In this document: in pieces, positions 13,585-26,667 of the stretch
Layout of the letters: every line of letters begins with the position of its first letter
Position numbering within the stretch: the first letter of the stretch is position 1
Source: Anoplolepis gracilipes
Taxonomy: Eukaryota; Arthropoda; Insecta; Hymenoptera; Formicidae
Direction of reading: 5' to 3'
DNA: 64,000 nt
Assembly: GCF_047496725.1 (NCBI RefSeq)
Contig: NC_132972.1
Coordinates: forward strand, 7,122,001-7,186,000
Translations under genes and position numbers: made by a program
Notes under the pieces: generated by a model
Databases searched by the model: none
What the model was told of the DNA's origin: nothing
What the model saw: the letters and a program-made list of their open reading frames with translations, nothing else

Positions 13585-15756
13585 TGGGTCTGGTTTTTAG
13601 ATAAACAGGGTTTACGTCGAGTTAACTGGAAAGTTAGCGTGTTTCCCGCGAAATTCCAAACGTGTGTTTGTCATGTTGTTCACATGTACGCGCCATCCCT
13701 TGACGTAATCATCCCTAAGTGGCACAATGAGTTTCGAAATAATAATAGCGAAGTATTACGACTTTTTTTTATCGTTATTTTTTCACAACTTAATCCAATT
13801 TTGACGCCAAAAGAAATATTTTTACAAACCAATTGAATTTTTCTGTTCTTTTTCGTGTGATATAAAAAACATGAAAATATCACAATTGATAATTATCATA
13901 AATAAATACGTTGTACATAAATTAACCAGGATAATTATTAATAAACACGAAGAGCAAAAAATTTTTTAAATTTAAAATTGTTAGAAACCATTTGTATATG
14001 TAATAAAAAAATTTCACCGTAATAGACTGATTATAAGTATCGAATAAAAATAACTAGTTATATGCGATTTACGTCCAGTTAGTGATGATATCCAGTTATA
14101 AAATAGAAGATATAGAAGTATCGACTTTTGTATTTATTTTTAGCATCGGAAAATGGATGTTACATAGCAAAAGCATATCCTGCGATTAATTCGTTCAAAT
14201 ATCCGCAATAACGCATGATCAATGTTGATTGCCCACGCATTATCTATATAATTGGAAAAGCTGTTTGGTTAAAGCTGTTTAAACACGTTATGGTGCTGTG
14301 GTATGCAATTGGAATACAAACTTTGAAGCTCTTTGCGATAAAGTTCTTGCGTGTTTGTTATGATGTAAAAATAGCAGATCGAGCGATCAATGACATTGCA
14401 TGTACATTCAAGAAGATGGCTGTATTCGTTAAAGCGCGAGTCATAGATGGAAATATCGTATATATGTCAAAGTTTCGATACATGTAATCATCATCAAATA
14501 AAGTGCTTTTTTCCACTATCTAGCCAAAATCAGAAATATGTATGAGTTTTCTAAAATAGAGTTCCCAGGATTCAGTTTTGAATATCTTGTTCTATAAAAT
14601 ATTTCTCGCAATTTCTTTCCAAAAATCTAGATAACATAAAATGCCACATCTAAAGAACGTTTACATTAATCTGGATTTTTTTTGCTAAATAATAATAAAA
14701 ATTGTAATAATTAATTTTTTTATAAGATTGTTTCTTAAGATTAGAATCGTACAGTAAAATTTTTATCATAGACAAAGATAGATAAAAATTCGTTTTATGA
14801 TTGTATCATTACTGCATCGTGAATTAGATAAAGTTAAGCATAAAATTTTATTTTATATTTTACGTTCTAAAAATTGGAATATCGAATATTTTGATGATAA
14901 GAATTTTCGGGATCAAATCTACAGCACGTTATTAAGTCAATCTTAGACATCACTGTTATATTATCTATTGACAATCGGATAATTCGCTTTAATAACAAGT
15001 ATCCTAAAATGGAATAAGATCGCATCGTCCGAGAAGAAACTTTGTACCACAATGCAAAATTTAATTCTACTTAATTTAGAATCGCTATACATATATGTAT
15101 ATCGATCGATTTAATATTTCATCTAATGTCTAAGAATGTAATTTACAATAAACTGTAAATATCTACACGAATCCGTCTCAATTAATTATTAATTACTTCC
15201 TTAGACACTTACTTATAAAATCTTTGTTTTATTGCAGTGCAAAGTAATCCTTTACGCATATTATTATTCGCGATGCACGAAAACGAGACATTCGCCATCG
15301 TAAGCAGACGAGTTGTACACATTTGCTTTTTGCGCGAAGCAAGAATAACTTTAGCGAAATCACAATTATGGAATATGATCTGGTTCTCTCTGGAATATGA
15401 CCTGCTTATGAGACATCAAGTATATATATATATTTTCTCATTCTCGAATTATATTTCCGATTCAATTATTAATCGGCGAGAGCAAGAATCGTGTTTGAAA
15501 TCTTTTCTGAATTTCGTTGCTTCCTGAAATCACTTTTAAAATCGCAAACCAGATCAGAAAAATCTCGTCGAAGAATTTCTTCGCAAGTACTAACCACACC
15601 GACTACGAATTCGTTAGATAATCTAAACGACTTTACAAATATATTGTGCCATCTTACACGAGCGATCTGGTCCTAAGTGTTCTATGAGCTATTGTAAGTA
15701 CATTGGAAAGGTGTTCTGGAAAAATCACCCGCGGTGCATAACACGAGTATAAATGC

Positions 15757-15780
15757 AAGTGCTTTTTTTTCAAAGCACTT
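15757..15780. other. Perfect 9-bp hairpin
   Basis: AAGTGCTTT (15757-15765) pairs with AAAGCACTT (15772-15780) across a 6-nt pyrimidine loop. It lies between a TATAAA-like word (15749-15754) and a long (TA)n tract. The function is unknown. Confidence 0.5.
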
Positions 15781-15837
15781 ACGAATCAAGAACTGTAATT
15801 AACGGCAGTACTTTCCCCAATGAATAGTTTCTTTATC

Positions 15838-15840
<3 letters not shown>

Positions 15841-15903
<63 letters not shown>
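15841..15903. repeat. Long (TA)n microsatellite
   Basis: This is a perfect TA run of about 63 bp, the longest such tract in the window. It is expected to be length-polymorphic and prone to assembly error. Confidence 0.97.
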
Positions 15904-15906
<3 letters not shown>

Positions 15907-18900
15907 GAAGAGCACCGATCGCGTGGACCCGCGTCGCAGTCTCGTTTCCTCATGATGACCACGTTGAGATCATAATCCTGACGTACAATCCTAAAAAGAT
16001 CGAGACTCGTCGACGAGCGAGATAAACGAATTGTTGCTCGAGAAAGATCTGCTCTCCTCTCGTAATTTTGACGAAGAGTCGAATCGACTTCAGCGTTGAC
16101 GAAGGTAGATATATATGTTTATAATCCAATAAAGTTGAAAAATAACGCAACATGCAACGATCACGGGATAAATTGATGCGAAACGCAAGCGTATAATCAG
16201 AGATTTCTCAGTTCATTTAAAATGCGAGAAAAAATATTAAATATTAAAAAATTTCATTTGGTCAGTGTACACCATGATTTTTTAAAAAGAAGCCTAATTC
16301 CAGAGAACATTAAACATACAAGAAATTCAAAATATAAAATAATAAAAATAATAATTTCCAGAAATATAGATATATCCTCAGATTAAGTATTTAAAGATGT
16401 AACTCTTATCAGCAGTAGGAGTCTAAAGTCAATCTTCTTGTAATACTCTCTACTTTAGAGCTTTCCTTGATCTCTGTCAAACACTTTCAACGTAGTGTCC
16501 GTAACGTGAAAGTGCGATAATGCAAAGTGTTGCGATGACCCGGGTGAGCCATAGCTATATTACACGCTTTGTGCCGAATCGATTTGAGGCTGCTTTGTAC
16601 AAATTACAGACTGCAGAGTTAGCTGAAACGTTTTACTTTCATCATTGCTGGTCTGTGCATCCGGTTAACTACGTACGCACGTATATCCATAACAGTAAGA
16701 TCTCGCTAACCCTGTTTGAAACAACAATGCGTCTATAGATAATTAAACTATGTACGTATACACGCGAAACGTCTCATTAATTAACACGCGCCGATTTAAC
16801 GGATGCGATTATTATCCCATAATGTGTATCATGCATGAGGTGAGAGAGGAAGCTTGTTAAAATATATTCCAGTGCATATACTGGAATTATGACTAGTATC
16901 ACACACATTGGATAATTTGAAGATATCCAAATAAACAGAATTGTCGTTTCTTTCGCAAAGCCAATTTAAATGTTTTCAATGAAAAATTATGATTCATGAA
17001 ACATAATTCTCGCTAAAAACAGATGAAAAAAAATTGAGAAATATAATGTAAATTATTTCTATCTGACACATATATATATATATATATATATATTGTGTAT
17101 TGACGTATATTATTATGTTACAATAAAATCTCCGCCGCCTAATTGATTGTTAATAAAGCCTTATCAACATTATCCTTAGGGAAAATGATTTGATTGAATT
17201 GGGCAATAAAGCTACACCATATTCACACGCACAGACTACATATGTATGTATGTATAAAATACTTTCCGTTAACGAGACAGTAACGGTAATGCTTGCCTGA
17301 ACTATTGACTTAGCCTTCTCGAAGATTAATTCTGTGCGAGGGTGTAAAGCCCGAGGCAAGAAACATGACACCGGAACACGGATATCTCCTTCACGGATAA
17401 ACCTCCGGATGTCATGAGACCCGTCTTTCTCTCTTAGGATTAGCGTTCAGTCTAACGCTACATCAGACGAATATTTAATACATAGTATGCGATAAGAGAG
17501 CGACGTCAGAATAATACGGTAATTATTCTATGTTAATACATGATGAAAATTCGAGTATCCCTTTTTGATAAATAAATAATCAACAGTCGACTGCGATAGC
17601 GAGTTTTCGAAGAAAAAATCAACTTCTATTGTGGATACAAATTATTAGACGCTGATAGATGTATGTCAAAAAATGCATATTCATGAGTGCGTGCACGATG
17701 CATACACAGTTTTTTTATTTAATTTTTTATTCACTATTGTATTAAGCGGTCAAAACTGGATATCAAGATAAAAATTTGACGGGCGTGAAACAATGTGTCT
17801 ATATTATTTAAAATACAAGAAAATGGAGTTTGTAGTTAGTGTATATTATGAAATTCATATATATATATAAATTTTTCTTATAAGAAAATATATGAATCTC
17901 ATAATCTCTGTCCTTACACGTGAGCATGTTTTTCATGACGTAATCAAAAAGCATTAACATTGTACAGAAAAGAAAGCTATATCGTCTAAATAATTTTTCA
18001 TCCAAGACAGAATTGATTTTTGACATCGATGCAAGTTTGCGAAATCCGCGATTATGATTCGGCTGTTACAGTGTAACTATTAAAAATTTAATTGCTAAAA
18101 CAGTTTGTATTGAATAACAAACTATAAAATCACTAATTACGATTTTAATAAATTTAACAAAATTTGGAGTTGCTTGTCAGAAAACTATATTGAAACTTGT
18201 AATGTTTCTTCCAAACACAAAAGTTTAATATTTATTTATTTAAAAATAAATATTTCTTAAAAATATATACTAAACTTTTTCGTGAATAAAGGAAATATAT
18301 GCAACCTTAAAAAGATTAATAATCGATTTAAAGTTAGCAGGTTGTTATACGGTTTGAATAAATAATCAGGACAAAGGATGAAATATCTATCTGTCGAGTA
18401 AGATCGGAAATTGCAGTATAGAACAGACTCATCGATATTACAAGCGAGTGAATTGAGATACGCTACCCAGCCAAAGAACTCCGTACCGTTTACAGCCGAA
18501 ATTGATCCTTCGACAAATCAGATCGGCATCGACGTATCGATCTGGCAGTGCTGCCGATGTTTCTCAGGAGATTAAATTTATCGGCCAATGCGAAATCGTA
18601 CTTAACTCTCACGACACCGGAATGTCTCCCATCCTGTTCCAATCGAAATTCTCTAATCATATCATTCAGCAACGAGATTGAATCTGGCTTTCTAAATAAA
18701 GTTTGGAACATGAAATTTGCCAAAATACATAAGAAAACACATAGAAATATTTCTTTTCTCTCTTCGTTCGTAAATATATAAAAACTAGAAATTAGAAAAT
18801 TTTCCAAGTTGAATATAAAGTGGAAAAAAGACGTGATTAATTTAAAAAAAACTTCAGGAAGATTAAAATTATGCAACAGACAATGGCTAAGTAGTTATCC

Positions 18901-21900
18901 AAACTGACGCACGAGACGTATTAAATAATTTTTACAACTTCCGTCGCTATCGAGAAACGTCAGTCATGTGTCAAATAACGTGAAGCATTTCTGCCGAAGG
19001 CATAAATCGACGAAGGCGAATGTAATGTTTACGATCGTCCTTGAGAAATGCATTTGAAGAATATTCCGGCATGCAAAAGTTGATTGCGGCGAAACGACAC
19101 GTACGTCGCGTGTTAATAAAATTTATTACTTAGATTATTAGAGTTTGTAGATGTATTTCGCGAGGTATAGACGGAATAGAAGGGACGAGCGATAAGAGAT
19201 ATCAGAAAAGACCACGAAGAGATCGTGATGAGGGCGGGTTAAACGGAGTGGAAAAAGGCGTAGAAAAATATAAAATCGCAGATAGATTTGTAAGAGAATA
19301 ACGCGCAAAGTGGCTCGATTACGTCGTAATTCCGCTGCATTTTCAATATTATCAGGTTTTCACGTTGATTCGGAATTGACTTTTACCTTCGTCATTTCGC
19401 GGCGAGACGTAAGAAATTAGGATCTATCGTAACGAACTCGTGACAATTGAGACATTTATCAAGGAATTAAATAATGATTTTACCAAAGCGTTAAATGTGA
19501 TGACTTTTATTTAACAAAACAACGGAATCAATTGCAAAGAATGACAATTGTCATTTATATATATATCATCCAAGAATATCCCAAAGTCACGCGATTATCT
19601 TGATTGATCCCGTAATAATATATATATGCGTTCCGTCTCTCGGGCGTGCAAATCTACGGAAACCACAGAGGGAAATCTTAGAAGAAGAGTATGGAGGGGA
19701 GAGTCGACGATTTAAATCGGTGCTCGATCCTAACTCTGATTAAATTCGCTGACGCGAAAACGCTATTAAATGTTGTGCGACGGAAATTGAGTTCCGGACA
19801 CGCATACGCGCACGATCGCGTGCGTAGGTGCATATTATGTGCGTATACGTTCCTATCGTGTGTATGTACGGGGTGACGGTTTTGTAAGGAGGGTCCGTAC
19901 GTTACCAAAGGAGAAGGCGACGATCAAGACGACGGCTCCTCTAATAATGTGTAATGCACTTTAGGTCCGTTCTCTTAAGCTTTATAAAATTTTCCCGTCT
20001 ATATACGTACGTCGACTCTTTCGTAAAAGGGAACTCTTATTATGTCGATTGTCAATGCTGCACTTTCTATTCGAGAGAGAAGAGTTGTGTGAATTTTTTT
20101 TTCTTTTTTTTCCTTTTCTTTTTTTTTCTTTTTTACGAATCGAGTCTTGATTTAGCGATTAGCGATTAGGACGCGAGTGTGTACCTTTTTGTGTAAGTCA
20201 ATGACGATGCGAATGCGTCTATCTTAGGTCCTGCGCATTGGTGATGGTTTCGGGCAAACGAAACGCATTCTCTGAATTATTATTATATTTTTATGAAATT
20301 TAATAATATTATAGATTGTCATTTCTTTCACTTCACAATTTTTCTGTGATCAATTTGCTAAAAATATTTGGACATATCAATATTTTAAAATTTCTCAATT
20401 TGTATAGGACGTTAGAGAAATTTTATCAAGAGTCTTAAGTCAAGATTTTATTTATTCGAATTTCGCTTTTCGTATACGAACTCTTCAGTGTCGTCTCCAG
20501 GTTCAAAGATAAAAATGACGTTCGCAATTCTTGTGGAACGCAATTCATATAAACATAAAATGAATAATGCGTCGAGAAATAATTATTCGTAGAGATCTCA
20601 CTTCTCGATCCGATAAATTATAAAGCGCGATCGATTCCATCATCGCCAGTGAACAAGACCGCATTTACGAACTTTGGTACGAGATTCGCTACACACATAG
20701 AATATATATTAATATTATTAACACGTTTTAATATATATATGTATATAATTACGCGTACACGTATATAGAAATATCGTGTTAACGGATATCTTCTTCTTCT
20801 TCTTTTTCGTTTAAAATTGACTTAATCGTGATAGTTGCGATTGAAGCACGTACAGAGTAAAATCGCGAAGCGAAAAAGGGCCTTCGCCTCTTGCGCGTCA
20901 TGGAAGGAGCCGAGATGATATGTACCTAGCCTAATATAAATATATATATATATGCAAGAGCACGTGTTTCTCAGTTTAGCCTCGACAATGTGGAAAGCCA
21001 TTCTCCGATCTGCGTGCTCCGCGAATCAATCGCCCTCGATTTTCAATCGTCAAATCACTAACCTCGCGCATTATTTTACCAAGTAAAAATAATGTGACAT
21101 TGTCCGTTAAATTGCTTAATTTGCTTCTTGCACGAAGCCCCCATCCCACCGACAAAATCGCTCGCGATGCGATTTCCACAAAGTGAATTTGTCCTGTTTC
21201 TTATTCTATAAAGCTATCATATATATATATATATATCTCTAATTTGTATCTACATAATTTACCTAGAGAGGGAAATCGATCAAGTCGGTGGATTCGACGA
21301 GAAGTACCCGCGAGCGGAAGCAAAGAGACGAGAGAATCGCGCGGATCTCAGAGAAAGAAAGCGTTTTTTTTTTCCTAATAAAAACACACAATTGGTCGAA
21401 TGCTATCACTAATAGACGCTAGTCTATCACCATCGTAGAGATGAGTATACACAATTTAAGCGATAAGTGTACCTTCTTTTACGACCAGCACAGTCCGTTT
21501 TAGACGCGACACACGAAAATGCGATGCTGCTATTAATTGTCTTATATGAGAGAGAGAGAGACCTTATTTATCTATACATCTCGCGGAGAATAAGTAAAGG
21601 ATGTGATTCGTATGTGTTCCGCAAAAAAATCTTTGCGTTGGAGCGACATATTAGTAACACATTGTGGTCCGCTTATCGTTGTTCTTTGATTAATACGATA
21701 GGGAGACGGGGGTCTATTTCTTTCAGCGCGTACTATTTCATTAAGTTAATGCAGTCACACCAAGTAAAAACAATTAATTTTGTTAATTAATTCTGAGACT
21801 ACCGATTAATTTTAATATAAACGATTTATTTTATTTAGTACTCTATCAGTTAAAATTAGTATTATTAATCGAGATTGGTATTGGTACCATTCGTTATAAT

Positions 21901-24226
21901 ATTGGTACAAACTATTGATTGATTCCATCGACTAATTTTAATAGGAGCAGTTCATTTTGCATGTAGCATTAATTTTAATACTACTACATTTGAGATGATA
22001 TCATTCATTAAGTATGATCCTAATTAGGTCGACACTATCCGTTAATCATGGTATCGAGAGATAACTTTCGTTCGACGATGTTAAACGATATTTTTTTTTT
22101 CTCCTCACTAACTGACAACTATTCCACATTTCTCCCACACTAGTTTGCACTTATATATAAACTACACAATGAATAATAGATCGTAATAACTGTAGCGTAC
22201 AGTAATTTAAGAATTTCTAGATCATTGCACGCTCTTGACTAGTCTGCGAAAAGTACTGATTCTTTTTATTCGGCATTTAAAATAATACTCGCTACTATTT
22301 TTTCTTTTTATAATTAAGATAATATCTAACATACTCTATAGATATAAAATATTATTTTGTACAAGTCGTACAAAAAAGGCAAAATGTTTTTGTATAACGG
22401 CACATTTTTAAAATGTGAAACACATAGAATTAATCCTCCATTATTGTAGTTTTTTGACAACCACGTTTTGGGAAATATGATTCTTCTAAATTGTGATTAA
22501 TCTAAATCATTTTTGTGTAATCTTCCTGCATGAATTTTTCAAAGATTTTAAATTATGGATCTTTTAATTATGAGAGACTTCTGTAAGACACACAATCTGT
22601 TATCGTTTTAATAAGATATTCATTATAATTCTATGTAAATTTGAAGTCTCCGGATACACACATACACACACATACCTCGTTTCTTTATTACAAAATTCGT
22701 AAAATATATGCAAAATTCTCGAATGCACTTTATTCATCAAAGTACTACAGTGGAGTCCACTTCAATTAACAGATTTAATCCGATTCAGCATCACAAGCAT
22801 TCCATAGCTTATGACATATCACGATGCAAAATTTGTAAAAACCGCATTTAACCCATTTTGTTAATCAAAAAAGAGAGATTGCTTCTAATTTTTTTATCTG
22901 CTATAATAACCGCGAGCAAATGGCACTGAAGGATAAATTGGAATTTTAATTAAAAGTCTCATATATATATATATATCTACTCACTCTCATTTGCAACGAC
23001 TAATTTTAATAATATTCCCACCCCACAGAAAAAAATCAATAAATTTTTACGTGTTTTTTTTCTAATTTTGTTTGCGCCGTAAAGAATTTTTGTATCCAAT
23101 ATTCAATGTATTACCAATGTTCATAATTATTAATTAATTCAATATTATTACCACAATAATTGCTCATCAATTTGATTTATCTTACAAAATAACATATAAA
23201 TAGAATGTTTTAATAATACACACACAGAAGATAGTATAACTTCTATATCTTTAATCTGGGATCAATAAAAATTTCATAAATATATGTTCAAGTTTTGTAA
23301 ACAAGTTATAAATTATTACATTAAAATAATACATTAATATGCAACGCAAAAATGAAAACTAAAAATGTTTCGACAAAATTATTTCAAACAATATAAACTT
23401 TAAACTAAAATAACTTAACAATTTTGTAATAATAATAATAATGTAATAAACTTTATCAGATAATCATTATTTATAGATATCTCAACATAATAGTTTATAA
23501 TTATAGTTTACAAAAAAAAGCTAAATTATAATATATTTTGATATTTCAAGTAATTTTTTCCTCCAGTGCTCCTCATAATTGCTCTAGATTTTTGCATTGT
23601 ACTCCAAAATTCTTTATAATTGTAATCTATATTTAATAATAAGAACACGCATAAGAGTAAAGTCAAACATTAATATTTCTCCTAATTGTCCGCCAATTTT
23701 CTTCAATCATTAGTAGATTGAGTCAACAAAAAGCTTCTAAATCAACGCGATGGGTTTTTTTATTCACTAGAAATCCGCACGGATCACAATGTGTTCCAAC
23801 CGACTTAAGCCGCTTAGTACGTGTGAATTTACTGTACCATGTGATGCTACGTGACAAAAAAAAAGTACTCAAAATTGTCCGGTAGCGCGACATGAATAGC
23901 GATGGCAATTATCGTTGGCATTTGCGCTCTCAAATCAAGTTTGTCCCTTATATCGGACACAGCTGCTTGATCGATTCTCTTTAAAGCCCACGGCACATTG
24001 CTTGCACGTGTCGTTGCTGATTTTCTTGCCCGATAGAATCTTGTAACACACGTTCTCGACGTGCCTCGTCGAACTTATATAAACACTTCTGTATTATTTC
24101 TTGTAAGTAAAAATTACAAATTATCCTTTATTTTATCTTATTCCCGTACTTATTTAATTTATTTTAAAGGTGCAAATTATCACATGAGAATCATCAATAA
24201 TTTTAAAGTTTCATAGACTTTTCATG

Positions 24227-24253
24227 AAAAAAAAAAAAAAAAAAAAAAAAAAA
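24227..24253. repeat. Poly-A tract
   Basis: A run of 27 adenines. No retroposed gene or target-site duplication was recognised next to it, so it is listed as a simple repeat. Similar runs lie at 37131-37155 and 44265-44287. Confidence 0.9.
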
Positions 24254-24854
24254 TATTTTTAACCATTTTAATTTTAAAATATAAGCGCAATAAATTAAAA
24301 AAAAAAAATTGCAAAGTTTAAAGAAAAAAGCTGTGTGTTCACGCGAAAGAATTAATCATTATGTGAGTAATAGCGAAAAGAAAGATTTTCTGATACCGCC
24401 GATGGCTGTGCAAACCACAAGACATATCTCAAAACTATCGGAAACGGGTAACGAGGCAATTACAAGTTCAATCTGCAACGTGCGTTCCAGCACGTAGTGG
24501 AACATTTACAACGATATACAGTTACGGTATAGTTTGAGAGAATAAATTGATGACGAAATGTTATATATTACGTATAAGAAAGATTTCTGATAGTTTAAAA
24601 TATTTCTTTTCGATTTTAAAGACGAAATATCTCTTATGTAAATAATACTCCGAATATATTTAAAATCCGAACAAGTTCTGTTCAATTCGAAATACTTTTT
24701 GGTGATAACTTACCTTACCGATTTCACGCAAGACACAAGATTATCGATTTGTCCATTTTCGTACGAAGCATAACATATCGTTATGAAAAAAAAAAAAAAA
24801 AATAAATAAAAACAGTTACGTTACGTATCCGATACAGATTTTTGTTCATAAATC

Positions 24855-24892
<38 letters not shown>

Positions 24893-25637
24893 AACCACAT
24901 TAAACCCGGTGTATATTGTGTTTCTCGTGGGCACCATTATTTCGTATATACTACACAAAGATATACATATATGTGTGTATGTACGAAGAGAAGCGAAAAA
25001 TAAAGAAGAAAAAAATCGAAGCCTTTGATCCAGTGGAAGGCGTCGGAACGTTTGTGAGTGTCGACAAGCACGCTGTCGATTGGATTAAGACGGCCGTTAT
25101 GTAATTATCAGATTGATCCTCTTTATATTGATTGGCGTGATAAGTGGAATTAATATTTCTTTTCTTCCCGCGTTGTAATTACGACACAATGCAAAGATTA
25201 GGTAACCTTCCGTAAAACGTAATAACGATCGAAATGTTATTTTCGTACGATATATACATGTTATATCATATTTTTATTGTACTATACACAATACGTTAAT
25301 CATTGTTACTTACGGCTCGATTTCATCAAATGTCAGTTAATTTTAACCTGATTCAGCTTCTTGTCCTATAAAGGACAAAGAATTAATCAAGATTAGATTA
25401 AAATCAATCGATTACGCTTTGTTTGTATTTTTATAATGCCAATTACACGTGCTCGATACGATTTTCTCACGGTGATCGAGCTACATGTCAGAAAATCTAG
25501 TTACACGTTTACAAGCAATCCCGGGAGGAAGAGTAGCGAGACAATAGCAAAGCACAATTGTCGAAAATGTGTGAGAAGATCCGCGTTAGTTTGTACGAAA
25601 ATTTTGGCCATCCGGAAATTGACTTCCGCTTTTATCG

Positions 25638-25640
<3 letters not shown>

Positions 25641-25680
<40 letters not shown>
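25641..25680. repeat. (TA)n microsatellite
   Basis: A perfect 40-bp TA run at the left border of the CpG-rich patch at 25.7-26.3 kb. Open frames ending in alternating Ile-Tyr are translations of this repeat. Confidence 0.95.
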
Positions 25681-25683
<3 letters not shown>

Positions 25684-25689
25684 ACTTTA

Positions 25690-26350
25690 ACCATTTTTCT
25701 CTCAAGTTCCATCACGGCATTCGCTTAATCCAGACCGCGTGTTCAGCGGAAATCCAGAGGATTTCGCTGCAAACGCAGTACATATAAACCGTACTATTCC
25801 ACATCCGCTGCACGTAATAGCTGCCGTACACATCCAGGTACGTATCGATTTCAAGCAAAGAATGACGCGCGTGCTGGTCGACGATGCAACCGACGTAGGG
25901 CTATCACGGCGGTGCACCGATATAAAATTAATGTGTCTTCTCTTAAGCGATATTGCTCCCCCCCGTCCCCCTCCCCTCCCTTCCCTTTTTTTTTTTTTTT
26001 TTTATCTAATCGACATTTACCTCGTTATTCGCGCAATTCGTTGTGTTATCACCTCGCGTGGCGAACGGTGGATGATACGGCCCCGTGTCATCAGCGCAAC
26101 AACACGTCGATCTATACGATCTATACGATCGATTCGTGCAGAGGCCTGAAAAAAGTGGAGTGTGCATGCGATCGCGACGCACACGCAAGTCTCTCTCGCT
26201 CGTCGATTGTACGAGGGGCTGTTAGCGACGAGCGGATATCTTCCCTTCCTCACTCACCTCCTCTTCTGATTCACGCGAAATTCCGTTCCTGTTTTCACCA
26301 CCGGAAAATACGATAAGATCGCCTGGGTGATTTCAAGCCCGATTGCACCA
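25690..26350. other. CpG-rich patch in the intergenic region
   Basis: This patch is markedly richer in CpG than its surroundings and is flanked by (TA)n on the left and (GGAAT)n/(TA)n on the right. Overlapping open frames on both strands (up to 136 codons) are mutually exclusive and match nothing known, so the patch is better read as non-coding. It lies 1.7 kb past the end of the upstream sensor gene and 16 kb upstream of the neurocalcin ATG. It could be a distal promoter or enhancer of neurocalcin. Confidence 0.4.
25956..26003 (+). repeat. Homopyrimidine tract (C-rich, then T-rich)
   Basis: 48 nt of only C and T except one G at 25965. It begins C-rich and ends in a run of about 18 T. The complementary minus strand is a long purine tract. 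Such tracts can form triplex DNA. Confidence 0.9.
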
Positions 26351-26504
26351 ACTTCGGTTAATCTGAATCCAAATTCATCTTCTGATGCGCTAGTCTTCAA
26401 CTTATTTAGGAGTTCTGTGTAATCGAACGCTACAAGTAAATCTTGACTCTTACAGCGTAAATCTGGTAAACGGAACTTTGAGAAGCAGTGGAATCATGTG
26501 GAAC

Positions 26505-26541
26505 GGAATGGAATGGAATGGAATGGAATGGGATGAAATGA
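26505..26541 (+). repeat. (GGAAT)n pentamer repeat
   Basis: Five perfect GGAAT units are followed by degenerate GGGAT/GAAAT units. The pentamer resembles the classical (GGAAT)n satellite unit, but the array here is short and isolated. Confidence 0.9.
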
Positions 26542-26609
26542 AGATTAATGGTGGCCATCAAACAAATAACTTACACGAGATTCAAATCACAGTTTGGCTT
26601 TGAGCTGTT

Positions 26610-26612
<3 letters not shown>

Positions 26613-26665
<53 letters not shown>
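26613..26665. repeat. (TA)n microsatellite
   Basis: A perfect AT/TA run of about 53 bp. Another tract of about 26 bp lies at 27084-27109, close to the presumed 3' end of the upstream sensor gene. Confidence 0.95.

Positions 26666-26667
<2 letters not shown>

Larger units (their letters stand above)
12000..25640. other. Intergenic stretch between the two sensor genes, no recognised coding gene
   Basis: The stretch is mostly AT-rich with simple repeats. Somewhat CpG-richer sub-regions lie near 12.2-12.5, 15.9-16.15, 18.9-20.2, 20.8-21.4 and 23.7-24.1 kb. Open frames of 60-128 codons occur on both strands, but none shows a family signature. The longest is 18490-18876 on the minus strand; it ends in a more GC-balanced 230-bp segment that could be a gene relic. 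The whole stretch is upstream of minus-strand neurocalcin and may hold its promoter, untranslated exons and enhancers. Confidence 0.5.

Noticed and set aside
13403..13836. Frames with long Arg-Glu repeats
   Set aside because: They are translations of the (GA)n run at 13546-13581.
14215..14487. 90-codon plus-strand frame
   Set aside because: No domain, no splice context and no recognised family; the length is compatible with chance.
25739..26316. Overlapping plus-strand open frames of 136 and 134 codons
   Set aside because: They overlap in different phases, run through a homopyrimidine tract and simple repeats, and match no family. Low stop density from high CpG explains them.
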